Source: Ypsolopha sequella (Eukaryota; Arthropoda; Insecta; Lepidoptera; Ypsolophidae). Taken from it: a stretch of 64,000 nucleotides of DNA. Both the position numbers and the translations under genes were made by a program. Under the pieces are notes generated by a model. It had not been told where the DNA came from and made no database searches. It saw only the letters and a program-made list of their open reading frames with translations. The stretch covers positions 13,987,977 through 14,051,976 of the forward strand of contig OW203989.1 in NCBI GenBank assembly GCA_934047225.1. The letters are read 5' to 3'. Shown piece by piece: positions 51,725 to 62,216 of this stretch (position 1 is its first letter; every line of letters starts with the position of its first letter).

Positions 51725-52870
51725 TGTTAGTTCGTCAATGTGCCAATGTTTCGAATGTAGGTATTTTGATAATGTAAATAAAGCTACCAAGTTTCTAAAG
51801 CGTGACCGAGAGAAGGGGTTGAAAGGTAAATATAATCAGCGCAGGGACCGGTTTAAACCAGGGTCACTCAAGGCTGCAGAAGCTTGTTGCAAGACCGGTC
51901 CAAATAGGTGTAGTAACATGGAGCTAAACTACACGTACATACGTGGATACGGTGTTTTGTAAGCAAGGAAAACTAGCATTTACAGCGGGAAGTAAATGGG
52001 GAAGTGCTTCACGTGACACAAGGTTATTATTAGGGATTCGTTATTGAAAAAAATATAAAATCCCGGTACGATCCGTGTGTCCGGCATGTCTGTATTTCTG
52101 TCACACAAACCACCCTTTTCTCTGAGACATATATAGAACTATCAAATCAAAACTCGGAACAGTTATGAAGCTTACTTACTGCTTACTGGCTGAGGCTGAG
52201 GGTTTATTAGCTCAAAAATATTGTTTCTCTATTTAACAGCGTCCAAAATGTAAGGACGCCATTTTTAAACCTCGGCAAATGGGGTACCATCTCAGAAATA
52301 CGATTTGAATACGGTCCACGGATCGAATTTTCACACTTTCCTTGTTTAAAATAAAATACTTCTTTGTTCGCGTCTCGTACAGGGGGGCCTATTCAGAACT
52401 ACGTCACTTCCGGTACGACTTCTTTTAACGAATAACATATTGCCGATGGCAACACTGTCTTTTCCTCTTGCCTTTTACCACTTTTACGCCATCTTGTAGT
52501 CCCGTTGCGTGTCAAAAACATTTATAAATCTAATGTGCTTTTATTGTACAATAATTTTATTTCTGATTTACTCGTACACGTTCATTATTTGTTATTACTA
52601 TTAGTTGTTATCATTATTCATGACAATAATTTACTCTTGATTGTTGTAGTAGTTACGTGTACAGATAAGTGCGTTGTGTGTGTGTTGTGCGTTTTGTTGC
52701 GCTTCCGAGGTCACGCACACTAGATCAAATGCGTGTACACACACTACTATAACCATAGCGAAACCAACTTCTTGAGTTAGAATATAATTTAAGAACTACG
52801 AGTATGTACACCGAAGTTTATAAATAAAGAATTAATTGAAACAAGGTCATAAATATAATGAACACAAAAT
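51725..52870. other. Gene-free stretch
   Basis: No supported gene. A small palindromic patch GACCGGTTTAAACC lies near 51847. Frames at 51699-51962 and 52505-52723 have no recognisable motifs. Confidence 0.35.
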
Positions 52871-53060
52871 CACTTGTATTATTCCACAAATTTATTTAAT
52901 ACTTCCTGACCGGTTTCGCCTTGATGGCTTGAAGGTTGATACCACGGTGTCATTGATTGCACTGGCTGATGTATTGTGTAATTAAGATCTTATATTAATT
53001 TCTTTGATAATGCCATAAAGGCGAAACCGGTCAGGAAGTATTAAATACATTTGTGGGATA

Positions 53061-54461
53061 TAGGGATTATGATTTCTCGAGGTTTTTTATTTCTCGGGTC
53101 TCTAGAATTCTCGACCTCGATTTCTCGGGTCGTCCCGGGAAATCGAGAAATTTGTATTTACTACTTTATTTTAGTTTAATAAATAAAAATGCCGGTTATG
53201 TACATTTTTTTACTAAAAAGAACAAAAATCAACCAAGTCTCTCAAATTACTTCAATAAAAACAGATATTTTTAAAACAGAAATTGTTAAAAAAACATTAC
53301 TTACATTATTAAAAACAGTTATTTTTAATCAATAAAATATTATAAGAAATAAAATAATAATTAAACCTTCTGTCTCAAACAAATAATTAAAAATCTCTAA
53401 AAACAATCCACATAACTTCTTTATTTATTTTATTTATGTATTGTATTTTAGTGACCACATTTCCCGCCATTGAAAAGACTCGTTCATTTTCAGTTGAAGT
53501 TGGCTTGACTGAAAGTAATGCTTTGTATAAGGTTTCCAAATTTGGGGACCTTTTGCCAGATTTTTCCAATAGTAAAAACTCTTTTTTTACGATTGATTTT
53601 GAGAGCGCTACGGCGGCTGACTCTTCATTGCTCAAAATACCTTTGATAGCATTCTCTAACTGAGTTTCAAAAATGTCGGGTTCTGATTGGCTTACGCTCA
53701 CTTGGACGACTTCTGGATCATCATTGGTCGAAAATGTTGTGACGGTGTGGTAAAGACGATTAAATACGTCTTCAGCATATCCAATCAAAAATGTTTTGCT
53801 GTTACCAATAAAATAATTACTTTTTTTGTGCATGAAATTTTCGGGGCTGTGTAGATAGTTCAGCAGCGATATTAAAGATGTATTACGGAAATCTGTTATT
53901 TTCAGTTTAAGTGAATTAACTAATTTGAGAGCCAAAAGATCGTTCATACTCTCCAATTCAGCAACACATCGATTATAGCCTCTGCCGTTAGCAAATTGGC
54001 ATCTTGTCTACTTAATGCTTCCACTGCAAGTTTTGTTGGCGTTAATATCGTTTGCAGTTTTTGTAGCACAGCAATTATGTCCTCTTTCCATAGGTTTGAG
54101 CTATCTAAATCAATCAAAGCTTTTTTAATGGCATTTTTTTCATTTCAAGAATCGCTCAATCATCGTTAACATGGAATTCTACCTAGTTCTACACCAAACT
54201 CTGCTTTTACATGCTTTTGCAGTGTTATATTTTTTAAAGAACTCTTGTCAGTATCAAATCAAATGACACCGACAGCCACCTGCCGCCCTGTCAAATGATG
54301 CCACAAAGGGCAAAATTGCCGATATCTAGGTATTTTTATAGCTTTATTGTAAAATCATAATGTCTCGCTGTCTTGACTTTTCTCGAGCTGAATTTCTCGA
54401 GATCGAGAAAAGTCAAATTCCCGGGAAATCCCGGGACGAGAATTCCCGGGTCAAAACTCTA
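53061..54461 (-). mobile_element. 1.4-kb hAT element with 8-bp target duplication
   Basis: The element starts TAGGGATTATGATTTCTCG and ends with the reverse of TAGAGTTTTGACCCGGG. GTGGGATA is duplicated on both sides (53053-53060 and 54462-54469), which is diagnostic of hAT insertion. Both ends are packed with subterminal motifs (TTTCTCGAG, CCCGGGAAAT, AATTCTCG), possible transposase-binding sites. It encodes a damaged hAT transposase. Confidence 0.85.
53387..54160 (-). pseudogene. hAT transposase fragment with dimerisation domain
   Basis: The main frame (53387-53956, 189 aa) ends with the hAT C-terminal dimerisation region: LETLYKALLSVKPTSTENER then VFSMAGNVVTKIQ. Upstream, a second frame (about 53957-54160) reads SSNLWKEDIIAVLQKLQTIL and ALSRQDANLLTAEAIIDVLL and joins the first only through a frameshift near 53950. 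The N-terminal zinc finger and most of the catalytic core are absent, so the element is internally deleted and inactive. Confidence 0.75.
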
Positions 54462-54539
54462 GTGGGATAGTACAAGTGATTTTCTGTTCATTATGTATTG
54501 CAAGTTCCACCAAGTGCCAACAACCAACAGTATAAACAA

Positions 54540-55190
54540 GACCAAAAATAATAATTTAGGACTTCATATCCAGATTTACTTTTACGTTAAATATTTGACT
54601 TCGGTTCAGCTACCACACTGAAAAGAACGGCAAGAAACTTACCACATAACGCATCTATCCATCATAGATCTGTGTTAGGGCTGCTAATTGAATTTCAGGC
54701 TGGACACGGCGAGTGCAAGTTCTCTATGTGTTCGACAGACTAATTATACAGATTTTCTATTCTCTGCGCTTTTCAGTTTCTACCAATCCTATCGTTTGTG
54801 GCGTTCCGTGTATGAAAACCAGATAAACTACAGAGCTTTGATTCAGCTTAAAATACACACGGATTCGAGAAAGCTTCACAAAACAGTTGAATGCCGTCCT
54901 GAGGAATGCGCTAATTTATACAAGGTGAAAAACAGTAAGTAAGTGGGTTCGTCTATGTGTTTGAAGTATACCAACAATATTAACGGGGTGAGAGAAGAGG
55001 GTGGCGTAGCACAGTACTCACTGGCAACACCAGTCATATCGAAGCTTGGGATCACTACAACACAAATCAGAAATCGAAATGCGGTCTGCATACGAACTCT
55101 TCCTGCTGGGAGGCCCGTCTACCTGTTTCTGTCATTATCTTATCTTTTTTGCATTTTATTATATTTACGTATCTATACCTTACATTTACA
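54540..55190. other. Gene-free stretch with weak coding look
   Basis: A plus-strand frame (54688-54942) ends near a GTAAGTAAGT donor-like tract and contains QSYRLWRSVYENQINYRALI, but no family is recognisable. The next 200 bp (GGGTGGCGTAGCACAGTACT) look like repeat sequence. Confidence 0.3.
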
Positions 55191-55310
55191 TAGATAGATA
55201 GATAACTTCTTTATTCCATTTCCACAGCATTACACGACAAAGAAAACAAAAAATACACATTTACCAAGAGATACAATTGAAACCGCAAGTGGACGTAGCA
55301 ATAAGTAAGT
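55190..55310 (-). mobile_element. LINE 3' end with (TAGA)n tail
   Basis: ATAGATAGATAGATAACTTC followed by TTTATTCCATTTCCACAGC is a minus-strand 3' end with a tetranucleotide tail. It is the first of three such tails within 1.4 kb. Confidence 0.5.
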
Positions 55311-55507
55311 AGCCCTTGAACGAGAATCATAGAATCATATGATTCATTCATCATATCATTATTCATGAACATAGGTAATGCTAGGATGGTACAAATTTTT
55401 GAGCGCTATGTCCTACCGATGTACCGATAGGCGTATGAATACATTAATATTAAAAACACACACAAGCAGCATGCTTCATAATAACTTTATACAAAAACTG
55501 ATAAGCA

Positions 55508-55549
<42 letters not shown>
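55508..55549. repeat. (TAA)n tail
   Basis: A pure trinucleotide run of about 42 bp forming the 3' tail of the ORF1-only element. Confidence 0.9.
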
Positions 55550-55644
55550 TCTTTATTTCAGGCAACACATGACAAAATATAAAATACAATGACAAGGGCC
55601 CATAGTAAATAAATACCTTACAGACTAACATACATAATATAACA

Positions 55645-56558
55645 CTAATTAACACTTCCTGACTGGCGAAGTGCTGCGCGCTTGTGGAAGTGGGGGGTGT
55701 CAGCTAACCTTCCACGGAATCGCCGAAATACGACACCCTTCGGCCAGAAGTCTTCCTTCGTGACGAGAGCGAGGATCGTAGTAGGTACTCGCACAACAAA
55801 TGAGTTGAAACTCACGTTGTTGCGCGAATGCAGCTTCTCCACTCTCAAAACGAGGTTTGTTTTTTTCTTAATGTACTTCACCAAATCAGCTGGCTGGGTG
55901 GTGAAGTTCAGTCGGGACACGTACAACAGCGTCGAAGGTAGTGCAGGACGCAGCAAGTTGTCCGGTCCAGTCGGCGCAGTTCCGCACTGGTTACGTCGAT
56001 GGGGCATCCTCTTCTTCTTCTCTACCAAGATGAAGCCCTTCTCAACGACCTGACCAGGATAGGGGTCCTGGGGTACCATACTGCGAAGGGGCTCACGGCG
56101 ACTCTTGTCTGGCTCCCTCTCGGCGAATGTTTTGGTTTGCCGCTTGTCGGGAGATTTGCTGGCGGCAGCAGCAGCGTACCCGTTTGGGGTGGATACAGAC
56201 ACCGGTGTCGTCACCGCGAAGTGAGGCGCGGGGGGCGGCACGGGTCGAGCAGGGAGCGCGGGATGCGGGGCGAAGGAGTCGGCGGCCGGTGAATTTGCTG
56301 ACTCCGAACTATCGCTCACGCAGTACGCTCCACGTCGGGTGTTGACGTTCGAAGCCACAGGTGACCTACATACCGATGTCGTCTTGCGCAATGCATTGAC
56401 TTCGACACGCAGCTCACTGATGGTGGTTTGTGAGGCTTCGAACTTCAGCTCCAATTGAGTTAGACTGGATCGAAGGGATGTTATGTCCCTCAATAGCCGG
56501 GTCACGTCAATGTGGTCGAAGGTAACCGGCGGAAGTTTGCGTAGGTCCTTCGCCACAA
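55645..56558 (-). pseudogene. LINE ORF1 protein, C-terminal part
   Basis: About 304 residues remain open. They start mid-protein (VAKDLRKLPPVTFDHIDVT), then a coiled-coil-like stretch (about 20-55: LLRDITSLRSSLTQLELKF), a Pro/Ser-rich linker, and a C-terminal FP_C-like domain (STLLYVSRLNFTTQPADLVK, KLHSRNNVSFNSFVVRVP, WPKGVVFRRFRGRL). Such proteins are thought to coat retrotransposon RNA. The real start lies at 59261, across the inserted LINE. The stop at 55645 is the natural end. The split makes it a pseudogene, although each half has no internal stop. Confidence 0.75.
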
Positions 56559-59002
56559 ATCATAATCATAATCATAATCATAATCATTTATTTCGTAATA
56601 TTCATTACATGTCACTTTATAAATACTTAAATCTAAATTAAAATAATAATACAATTTATAATTTTACAAAACACATAATAAGTAAGCCTTACATTGCGCT
56701 TGTCATAAAAAAATCTTTCACCGAGTAGAACGCCTGCTCGACAAGCCAGCGCCTCAACCTGGATTTAAATATTTGTAGATTTGGAGATCCTATAATATTT
56801 TTAGGCAACAAATTGTAAACAGTGGGGCCCATAACATGCGTAAGCATACTTGACTTTTTAAGTCTATGTTTCACGCCAATGATTTTGTCACCCGTACGCG
56901 GTCTTATACGTATTTTATATGAGCCGATATTTTGGTAGGTATACACCGCCACCTGAAAGATGACAACAGATGGGAGTGTCATTATTTTCAGGGACTTGAA
57001 ATGTGGCTTCACTGTTTCTGTCCGTGGTATTTGCATAATAGCTCTGATCGCGCGTTTCTGCATACGGAAAGCACGTTCGCAGTCGGCGGCGCGCGCCCAC
57101 AGCTGGGCGCCGTACTGCAGCAGCGAGTGTACGGTTGCGAAGTAGCAGGCGCGCACCACGTCCCGCGGCACCACGCGCGCCAGACGCCTTAGCGCAAAGC
57201 ACGCGCCGCCAAGTCGACCACATAGCGCGTCAATGTGGTATTTCCATGTCAGGCCTCTGTCAAGTTTGAACCCGAGGAAGGTTGTGGACTCCACCTGTTC
57301 TATTCGAGTTCCATTCACTTGAACTGATAGAGGTCGGGGAGGTGTACCACGAAGCCAGAAATGAATGAAATGTGTCTTTTTTGAGTTGAGTACGAGACCA
57401 TTTCCCCGAAACCATTGGGATAGCTGTAGCGCTGTGTTGTTTAATTGCACTTCAAGTTTCTCGATAGACGGTGCGCTTACAACCGCGGCAACGTCATCAG
57501 CGTACATGAGAATTTCAGAGTCACAAACCGCACACGGTAAGTCGTTCAGAAGCAGGGAGAACAGTATGTTCGAGACCGAAGATCCCTGAGCCACGCCCAT
57601 CGTAGTGTCGAGAGGATCAGATCTTGTGTCACCTTCATCAGCTACGACAGTTTGTGATCGATTACGCATCAAATCGGTGAACAGAGCGTGAGCCGGCCCG
57701 CTGATCCCATAGTGGTGCATCTTGATGGCTAGAGTATTGTGATCTGCGACGTCGAACGCCTTCGACAGATCACAAAACAACACGGCTACATGAAGGCCAT
57801 CCTCTCTGGCACCTACAACACGCCGCAACACCTCACGCGTCATACCGGTTGTTGAATAACCCTGACGATATGCGTGTTGCCGATCAGAGAGAGCGTTGGT
57901 TGCATTCAGATGATTAGTCAATCGGTCACTTAGACCGTTCTCATAAATTTTTGACACTGATGGAATTACTGCAACAGGCCGGTAGTCATCGATGTTTTCT
58001 CTGTTTCCTTTGCCTTTAAGGATGGGAGATATTTTGGTTTTTTTCAGGCAGATAGGAAAGGTGCCACGTAGCGAACACTGATTAAAAATTTCAGCTAGGA
58101 TTGGTGATAGTGGTACAGCTATTATGTTAATCAGTTCCATGGAGATGTTATAAATATCTCTGGTAGGCTTGTGAGGTATACGTTTAGTTATAATGCGATG
58201 CACTTCGTCCGCTGTGAACGGTCGTAGTCGCATCGAGCAGTCGGCCGGTGGTCGCGCAGTATTCAACGTGGTGCGTACGAAGGGCAGATCGGCGGGAGGG
58301 GCGCCACACGCGGCCGCCGCACCTACAAACCTCCCGTTCATAGCGTTTACTGCGTCCTTCCTACATGTAAACTTATTTCCGGCTGGATCCACGGCAATAT
58401 CGGTAAAGCTGGCGCAGCATTTCGAGTGCTGTCCTGTCTCCTTATTAACTACCTTCCACATTGCTTTGGAAGCATTGGGGCTATTTGCTATTAATCGATA
58501 GTAATACGTCGCTTTCTCAGATTTAATGAGATTGATGTAGGTTTTGTTAAGTTTTTCTAAAGCATTCAGTACACTAATATTAGAACAGTTTTTACCGATT
58601 TCTATAACATCAAACAATAGAGTTTTATAGTTTAAAATTTCGTCTGTTACCCAAGATGGTTTTTGTTTAACATTATTAAACCGTTTTAAGGGAAAACAGT
58701 CCTCATACCTATTCGAGATTACATTTAGCACCGACATGGTCATGTTTTCAATGGAGCCATTGTTTCGCTTACGGATGGCATCCCAGTCAATACTTAGTAA
58801 AGAGGCAACAAAATTGGCGCGATTTATCTCTGAATGGACCCTACCGTACCGAGGGCCGGGCGCCGGGGAGGTGAGCTGACACTGTACCTCACAGCGGACG
58901 GCGCAATGGTCGCTTATGTTAGTGATCACCGGGCTGGTTCGGACTGACCGGCGCGGGAGATTTGTGTACAAATGATCTAAACAGGTCGATGACATCCATG
59001 CC
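56559..59002 (-). mobile_element. 5'-truncated CR1/Jockey-group LINE with (TGATTA)n tail
   Basis: It inserted into the ORF1 reading frame between the Thr of DDVPT and the FVAKD that follows in intact relatives. Its 3' end has AATAAATGATTATGATTATG (minus strand), a hexanucleotide tail at 56559-56587. The 5' end starts inside the endonuclease domain. No clear target duplication is visible (at most 1-3 bp), which fits CR1-like insertion. Confidence 0.75.
56689..58995 (-). CDS. LINE ORF2 remnant: endonuclease tail and reverse transcriptase (768 aa)
   Basis: The frame begins with the last part of an AP-type endonuclease (STCLDHLYTNLP and NISDHCAVRCEV, residues 3-36), so the first Met is not the native start. 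The reverse transcriptase domain spans about 320-600: KISPILKGKG, DDYRPVAVIPSVSKIYE, LFCDLSKAFDVADH (catalytic Asp), MGVAQGSSVSNILFSLL, the YADD box at 498-501, and GNGLVLNSKKTHFI. A thumb-like C-terminus follows (FLGFKLDRGLTWKYHID and later). No stop interrupts the frame, so the RT part is young, but without most of the endonuclease it cannot start target-primed transposition alone. The best match is the CR1/Jockey group; the precise clade is not settled. Confidence 0.85.
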   Translation of the reverse strand: MSSTCLDHLYTNLPRRSVRTSPVITNISDHCAVRCEVQCQLTSPAPGPRYGRVHSEINRANFVASLLSIDWDAIRKRNNGSIENMTMSVLNVISNRYEDCFPLKRFNNVKQKPSWVTDEILNYKTLLFDVIEIGKNCSNISVLNALEKLNKTYINLIKSEKATYYYRLIANSPNASKAMWKVVNKETGQHSKCCASFTDIAVDPAGNKFTCRKDAVNAMNGRFVGAAAACGAPPADLPFVRTTLNTARPPADCSMRLRPFTADEVHRIITKRIPHKPTRDIYNISMELINIIAVPLSPILAEIFNQCSLRGTFPICLKKTKISPILKGKGNRENIDDYRPVAVIPSVSKIYENGLSDRLTNHLNATNALSDRQHAYRQGYSTTGMTREVLRRVVGAREDGLHVAVLFCDLSKAFDVADHNTLAIKMHHYGISGPAHALFTDLMRNRSQTVVADEGDTRSDPLDTTMGVAQGSSVSNILFSLLLNDLPCAVCDSEILMYADDVAAVVSAPSIEKLEVQLNNTALQLSQWFRGNGLVLNSKKTHFIHFWLRGTPPRPLSVQVNGTRIEQVESTTFLGFKLDRGLTWKYHIDALCGRLGGACFALRRLARVVPRDVVRACYFATVHSLLQYGAQLWARAADCERAFRMQKRAIRAIMQIPRTETVKPHFKSLKIMTLPSVVIFQVAVYTYQNIGSYKIRIRPRTGDKIIGVKHRLKKSSMLTHVMGPTVYNLLPKNIIGSPNLQIFKSRLRRWLVEQAFYSVKDFFMTSAM

Positions 59003-59261
59003 AGGTCGGCACATCGTCGGGATCCTTTTCCTTCAGCACCTTCATGATGTCCTGAAGGCTTTTCTCTCCCTTTTCATCCCTCCTGCGAGACGGCATCTGG
59101 TCGGAGATGTTCAGCGACGCGTACAATAGAGATTTCGCAGTTCGAATCTCTTCTTCCGTGAAGTTAGTCTTGCAGATCTGCGCAATACTAACTTCGTCCA
59201 TCACGTCCAGCTGGTACTGCAGGAACGCCAGGACTTCGTTGGGCACGAGTTGTCCACTCAT
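59003..59261 (-). pseudogene. LINE ORF1 protein, N-terminal part
   Basis: It starts MSGQLVPNEVLAFLQYQLDV at 59261 (an upstream in-frame Met at 59288 is less likely). It continues EVSIAQICKTNFTEEEI and a basic stretch (PSRRRDEKGEKSLQDIMKV), ending at DPDDVPT where the inserted LINE begins. The frame then reads a few foreign residues and stops at 58977. It is the other half of the protein at 55645-56558. Confidence 0.75.
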
Positions 59262-59399
59262 GATGTCGGTTGTGTCACGGACGCGCAAGCGGCCGCGGCA
59301 GTACGTGAATATATTAATTCAGAGCGGTAAACAGTGAGGCGCGTGCATCATCGAGCGCGCACTGCACTGCACTCATATACATTTATAAAGTAGACAAGG

Positions 59400-59725
59400 T
59401 CATCTTAAAAAAAAAAATTAAAAAAAAATGCTCAAATGTCAGGAGGAAAAATAAATACACCAGTTAACTCACACAAAGAGAAACATTAATGGCTAAACAA
59501 TTGAAATAAAATAATTATTCATAAGTATAATTAAAGAAATTGAATGGATGTATCATTTAGAAAATCATTAATTTTATAATAACATTTGTGAATTAAGAAA
59601 AGAAATAATTTATTCTTGAATCGGCCTAAATTTAAATCTTTAATGTGTTTTGTAATTTTATTGTATAATTTTGGTCCCATTACGAAAATATTTTGGCATT
59701 AATGTAGTTTTAATTTTGCGTATAC
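59400..59725. other. Gene-free AT-rich stretch
   Basis: An A-rich run (59406-59430) and no coding signal. Nothing else seen. Confidence 0.4.
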
Positions 59726-59729
59726 TACG

Positions 59730-59970
59730 AGTGTATACTACGTTTCGCGAGACGATGTAAAGCGGTCCATTCCCCCTCAGGATTATGATACTAAATTTTG
59801 ACATATATGACTTCTGTTATAAAATGCAACTACGTATGATTATCATGCTACGAAGTTCAAGTCACGAGCAGTCAGAGGCCAGCTCCTTTTGTGTCGAGCG
59901 TCGAGACGGCGGTGGATTTCCTTTTCGGGGGAATGACTTTGCATCGTCTCGCTAAACGTAGTATAGTATG
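59730..59970. mobile_element. Foldback MITE with TATACTACGTTT-type arms
   Basis: TATACTACGTTTCGCGAGAC with GATGTAAAGCGG and CCATTCCCCCTC at the left pairs with GGGGGAATGACTTTGCATCG and TCTCGCTAAACGTAGTATAG at the right. The arms are about 45 bp. Confidence 0.65.
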
Positions 59971-60199
59971 AATCAAAGGGCAACTATAACTAAATCGGGT
60001 AAAACCAACAGTGAAACAACGTCAGCAAATGCAAAGTGCAAATAATGGTCCTATTAGCAAATAGGTTGACTATTTACTGTTACTTAACTAAGTGATACAA
60101 GCAAGACGTCTGATCAATACGCATTCTATGGTTTCGTAGAAGCAGTCATAATCATAATCATAATACAAGATGACAGCCAAATTTATTTCGACGACCCTT

Positions 60200-60365
60200 T
60201 TTTGTGAAATCCGTAAATATTTTACCAGCTCCGAGTTAGTTACTATGGGAGGTCAACATTTTATTTTGCGTAATTAGCAAAAAGTGTTATCGATTCGTTG
60301 TACTGATCACTTAAAAAGCCTCCAGTGTGAATTTGGATGCACAAATGAATGTCACCTTATATATT
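60200..60365 (+). repeat. Half copy of the TATACAAGGTGA MITE
   Basis: It matches the right half of 25153-25422: TTACTATGGGAGGTCAACAT, GTTATCGATTCGTTGTACTG, AGCCTCCAGTGTGAATTTGG and TGTCACCTTATATA. The left arm is missing. Confidence 0.6.
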
Positions 60366-60594
60366 TATTTGTCTTATAGGGTTTACAAGAGTACCTAAGT
60401 CGTATTTAATTACGGAATATGTATTTTTATATTTATTTATTTATACTATGTAGGCATTTGCATGTAAATTTTATGTAGTTTATTATTATATATTTAACTA
60501 TTAGGTATCTACTATTAATTTAATCTTGTTTCTATATAAGTATCGTGCACAATATGAATTTATTATATACGTACGTATATCAAATAGCCCTATC

Positions 60595-60720
60595 ACCTTT
60601 GGTTTGCTGGAAGAAATCTCATTATTTAGATATAAGCACGCCATTGTACATAGCTTTTATCAATTAATTTAGAATTATATTTTCTGTGTGCAATAAGAGT
60701 AAATAAATGAAAAAAAATAT
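60595..60720 (+). mobile_element. LINE 3' end, copy 2
   Basis: TTGGTTTGCTGGAAGAAATC, ACGCCATTGTACAT and GTAAATAAATGAAAAAA match the 3' end at 48960-49085 in order and spacing, with many changes. Confidence 0.5.
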
Positions 60721-60959
60721 TCAGCTCACAAAAATACGCGAAGGTGAAATAGACTTCCGGCACGATCGTGTCTGCTCCCACATTACAGGCTATACAAAGT
60801 GTTTAGATAAAGTTGAGGATACTGGCGATAGTACTCGTCCATACGAACGATTTCCGTGAAAAAAATTGAGAAATCGAGGAAAAGAAATCCGTTCTGTCAT
60901 ACATTTTGGTCTGGTAGAGACGTAACTTTTCTATGGAACAGTTCATTTTATACTACACA

Positions 60960-61080
60960 AATGTATATTCCAAAAAACTCATTGGTGCATGCTCGAAAGG
61001 GCAGGATTTATACCCGGGTCTAAGCATCGAAAGACCGGGCGTCTTACCGGCTGAGCTACCACTGCCACTGCTTTGCAGCT
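60960..61080 (-). repeat. tRNA-derived SINE head
   Basis: The minus strand has TAGCTCAGCCGGTAAGACGC (A-box region) and GGGTATAAATCCTGCCC (B-box region), followed by GCATGCACCAATGAGTTTTT, the block also found at 4018-4045. Acceptor arms do not pair. Confidence 0.55.
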
Positions 61081-61763
61081 CGTATGCAGCTCAGCGTTGT
61101 TTGTATGTTTCCTAATAAAGAATAGGTACTAAAACAAATGAAAAACAGTGAAGATTAAACGCCAAACATATCTCACCAAAACAGTTCATTTTGTTACGGA
61201 ATCCTAAACTCAAACGAGCCGCTGCAATTGTTGACCGAAACCAATACCTAGCCAATAGCTTAATTACTCTCGTCTCCATATTAGTAGCAGTTACGTCATA
61301 ATAACACCCCATTAGTAACAAATGGCTACAAAGAGATTTCCTTCGTCACTTAAATGCAATTAATAAACAATCTGCGACTATTCTACTAATAAAACTTGTA
61401 AGTTAATCGATTTACTATGCAGAGGCTATATTAAAGGAAAACTCATCGAGCAATGTTTGTTTTATATAAAAGTTACTAGTTTATATTTATAAATACCCTA
61501 CTTTGTAGGAGTCACATATTAAAATCTGCCCGCTGGTTTTTAGATTGAGGTAAAAAAAAAACAAACAAAACGAGTTTTTTTTTTCTTGTTGTGACCGTTT
61601 CGTATTTGTTAGTTTCATTTTGCATCTTTACTTTTAGAATAAAACTACTGACGATCAGTAGATTATTATATCTACTGTTTTTATGAATAGTATCTTGGCA
61701 GACACATATTTGCAGGTACCCGAGCACTGCTGTTGAGGGTTTCAAAAGGAAACCTGTTAGAAA

Positions 61764-61839
61764 ATGAGAAATTTAAAGTGCTTATTTTGTGTTTGTGTTA
61801 TTATTGTGTTGTTCACGTGCGTCATAGCTGATCAAGTTG
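61764..61839 (+). CDS. Probable first coding exon encoding a signal peptide
   Basis: ATG at 61764 (context AGAAAATGAGA) opens MRNLKCLFCVCVIIVLFTCV followed by IADQVG. This is a textbook secretory signal peptide: a short basic start, a hydrophobic core of about 15 residues, and a likely cleavage after the Ala of IADQ. The exon ends at 61839 in a strong donor (G/GTAAGT), phase 1. Without splicing the frame stops after three more codons. A TATA-like TTATAAATA lies at about 61486. The downstream intron would hold the second 1.4-kb-family MITE copy. The mature protein cannot be named from this exon. Confidence 0.5.
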
Positions 61840-61904
61840 GTAAGTTTTAAGTTATTTGGCTACCTTAAAAGGTTGTTGAAGTAATAAAAGTGAATGTAAG
61901 ATGC

Positions 61905-62216
61905 AAAGTATCCTTGTGTAAAAATGAGCGTTTTTCTAATTAAATTCCAAGTTTGTTCGATAGTCAACTTTGTCAACAACAAAACCTTATTACCTAATGT
62001 ATTGTGTATGCTGCTATCGTAAAGTTTCCATTGGTTTCTGTAAATTAGAATTTTCAATTTTAATTCTTATTTATAGAAACCAATGCAAATTTTGCCATGA
62101 CATTTTACACAATATTTGTTGAATTACTATTGAGCAAATTTTGAATTTAAGTATTCTGTTTCGATTAATTAGAAAAAGGTGTGTTTTTCACAATCCGGCT
62201 CCTAAAAGGCTCTCGA
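61905..62216. mobile_element. Foldback MITE, copy 2
   Basis: A diverged copy of 1399-1740 in the same orientation: GAGCGTTTTTCTAATTAAAT, AAACCTTATTACCTAATGTA, TTTCCATTGGTTTCTGTAAA, TAGAAACCAATGCAAATTTT and TTTCACAATCCGGCTCC. Confidence 0.65.

Larger units (their letters stand above)
52880..54535 (+). repeat. Repeat family F, copy 2, split by hAT
   Basis: The left part has TTAATACTTCCTGACCGGTT and its reverse AACCGGTCAGGAAGTATTAA (53030), forming a hairpin. The right part resumes at about 54462 with GTGGGATAGTACAAGTG and CCACCAAGTGCCAACAAC. It is the same family as 34050-34185. The hAT element 53061-54461 separates the two parts. Confidence 0.6.
55508..59337 (-). mobile_element. ORF1-only LINE-like element split by another LINE
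   Basis: Read on the minus strand: a 5' region (about 59262-59337), the ORF1 N-terminal part (59003-59261), a foreign LINE (56559-59002), the ORF1 C-terminal part (55645-56558), only about 100 bp of 3' UTR with AATAAAG, and a (TTA)n tail (55508-55549). No ORF2 lies between the ORF1 stop and the tail, so the element looks like an ORF1-only derivative, comparable in principle to mammalian HAL1. Confidence 0.65.

Noticed and set aside
56127..58501. Plus-strand and alternative minus-strand frames within the LINE region
   Set aside because: Shadows of the reverse transcriptase and ORF1 frames, caused by their GC-rich codon use.
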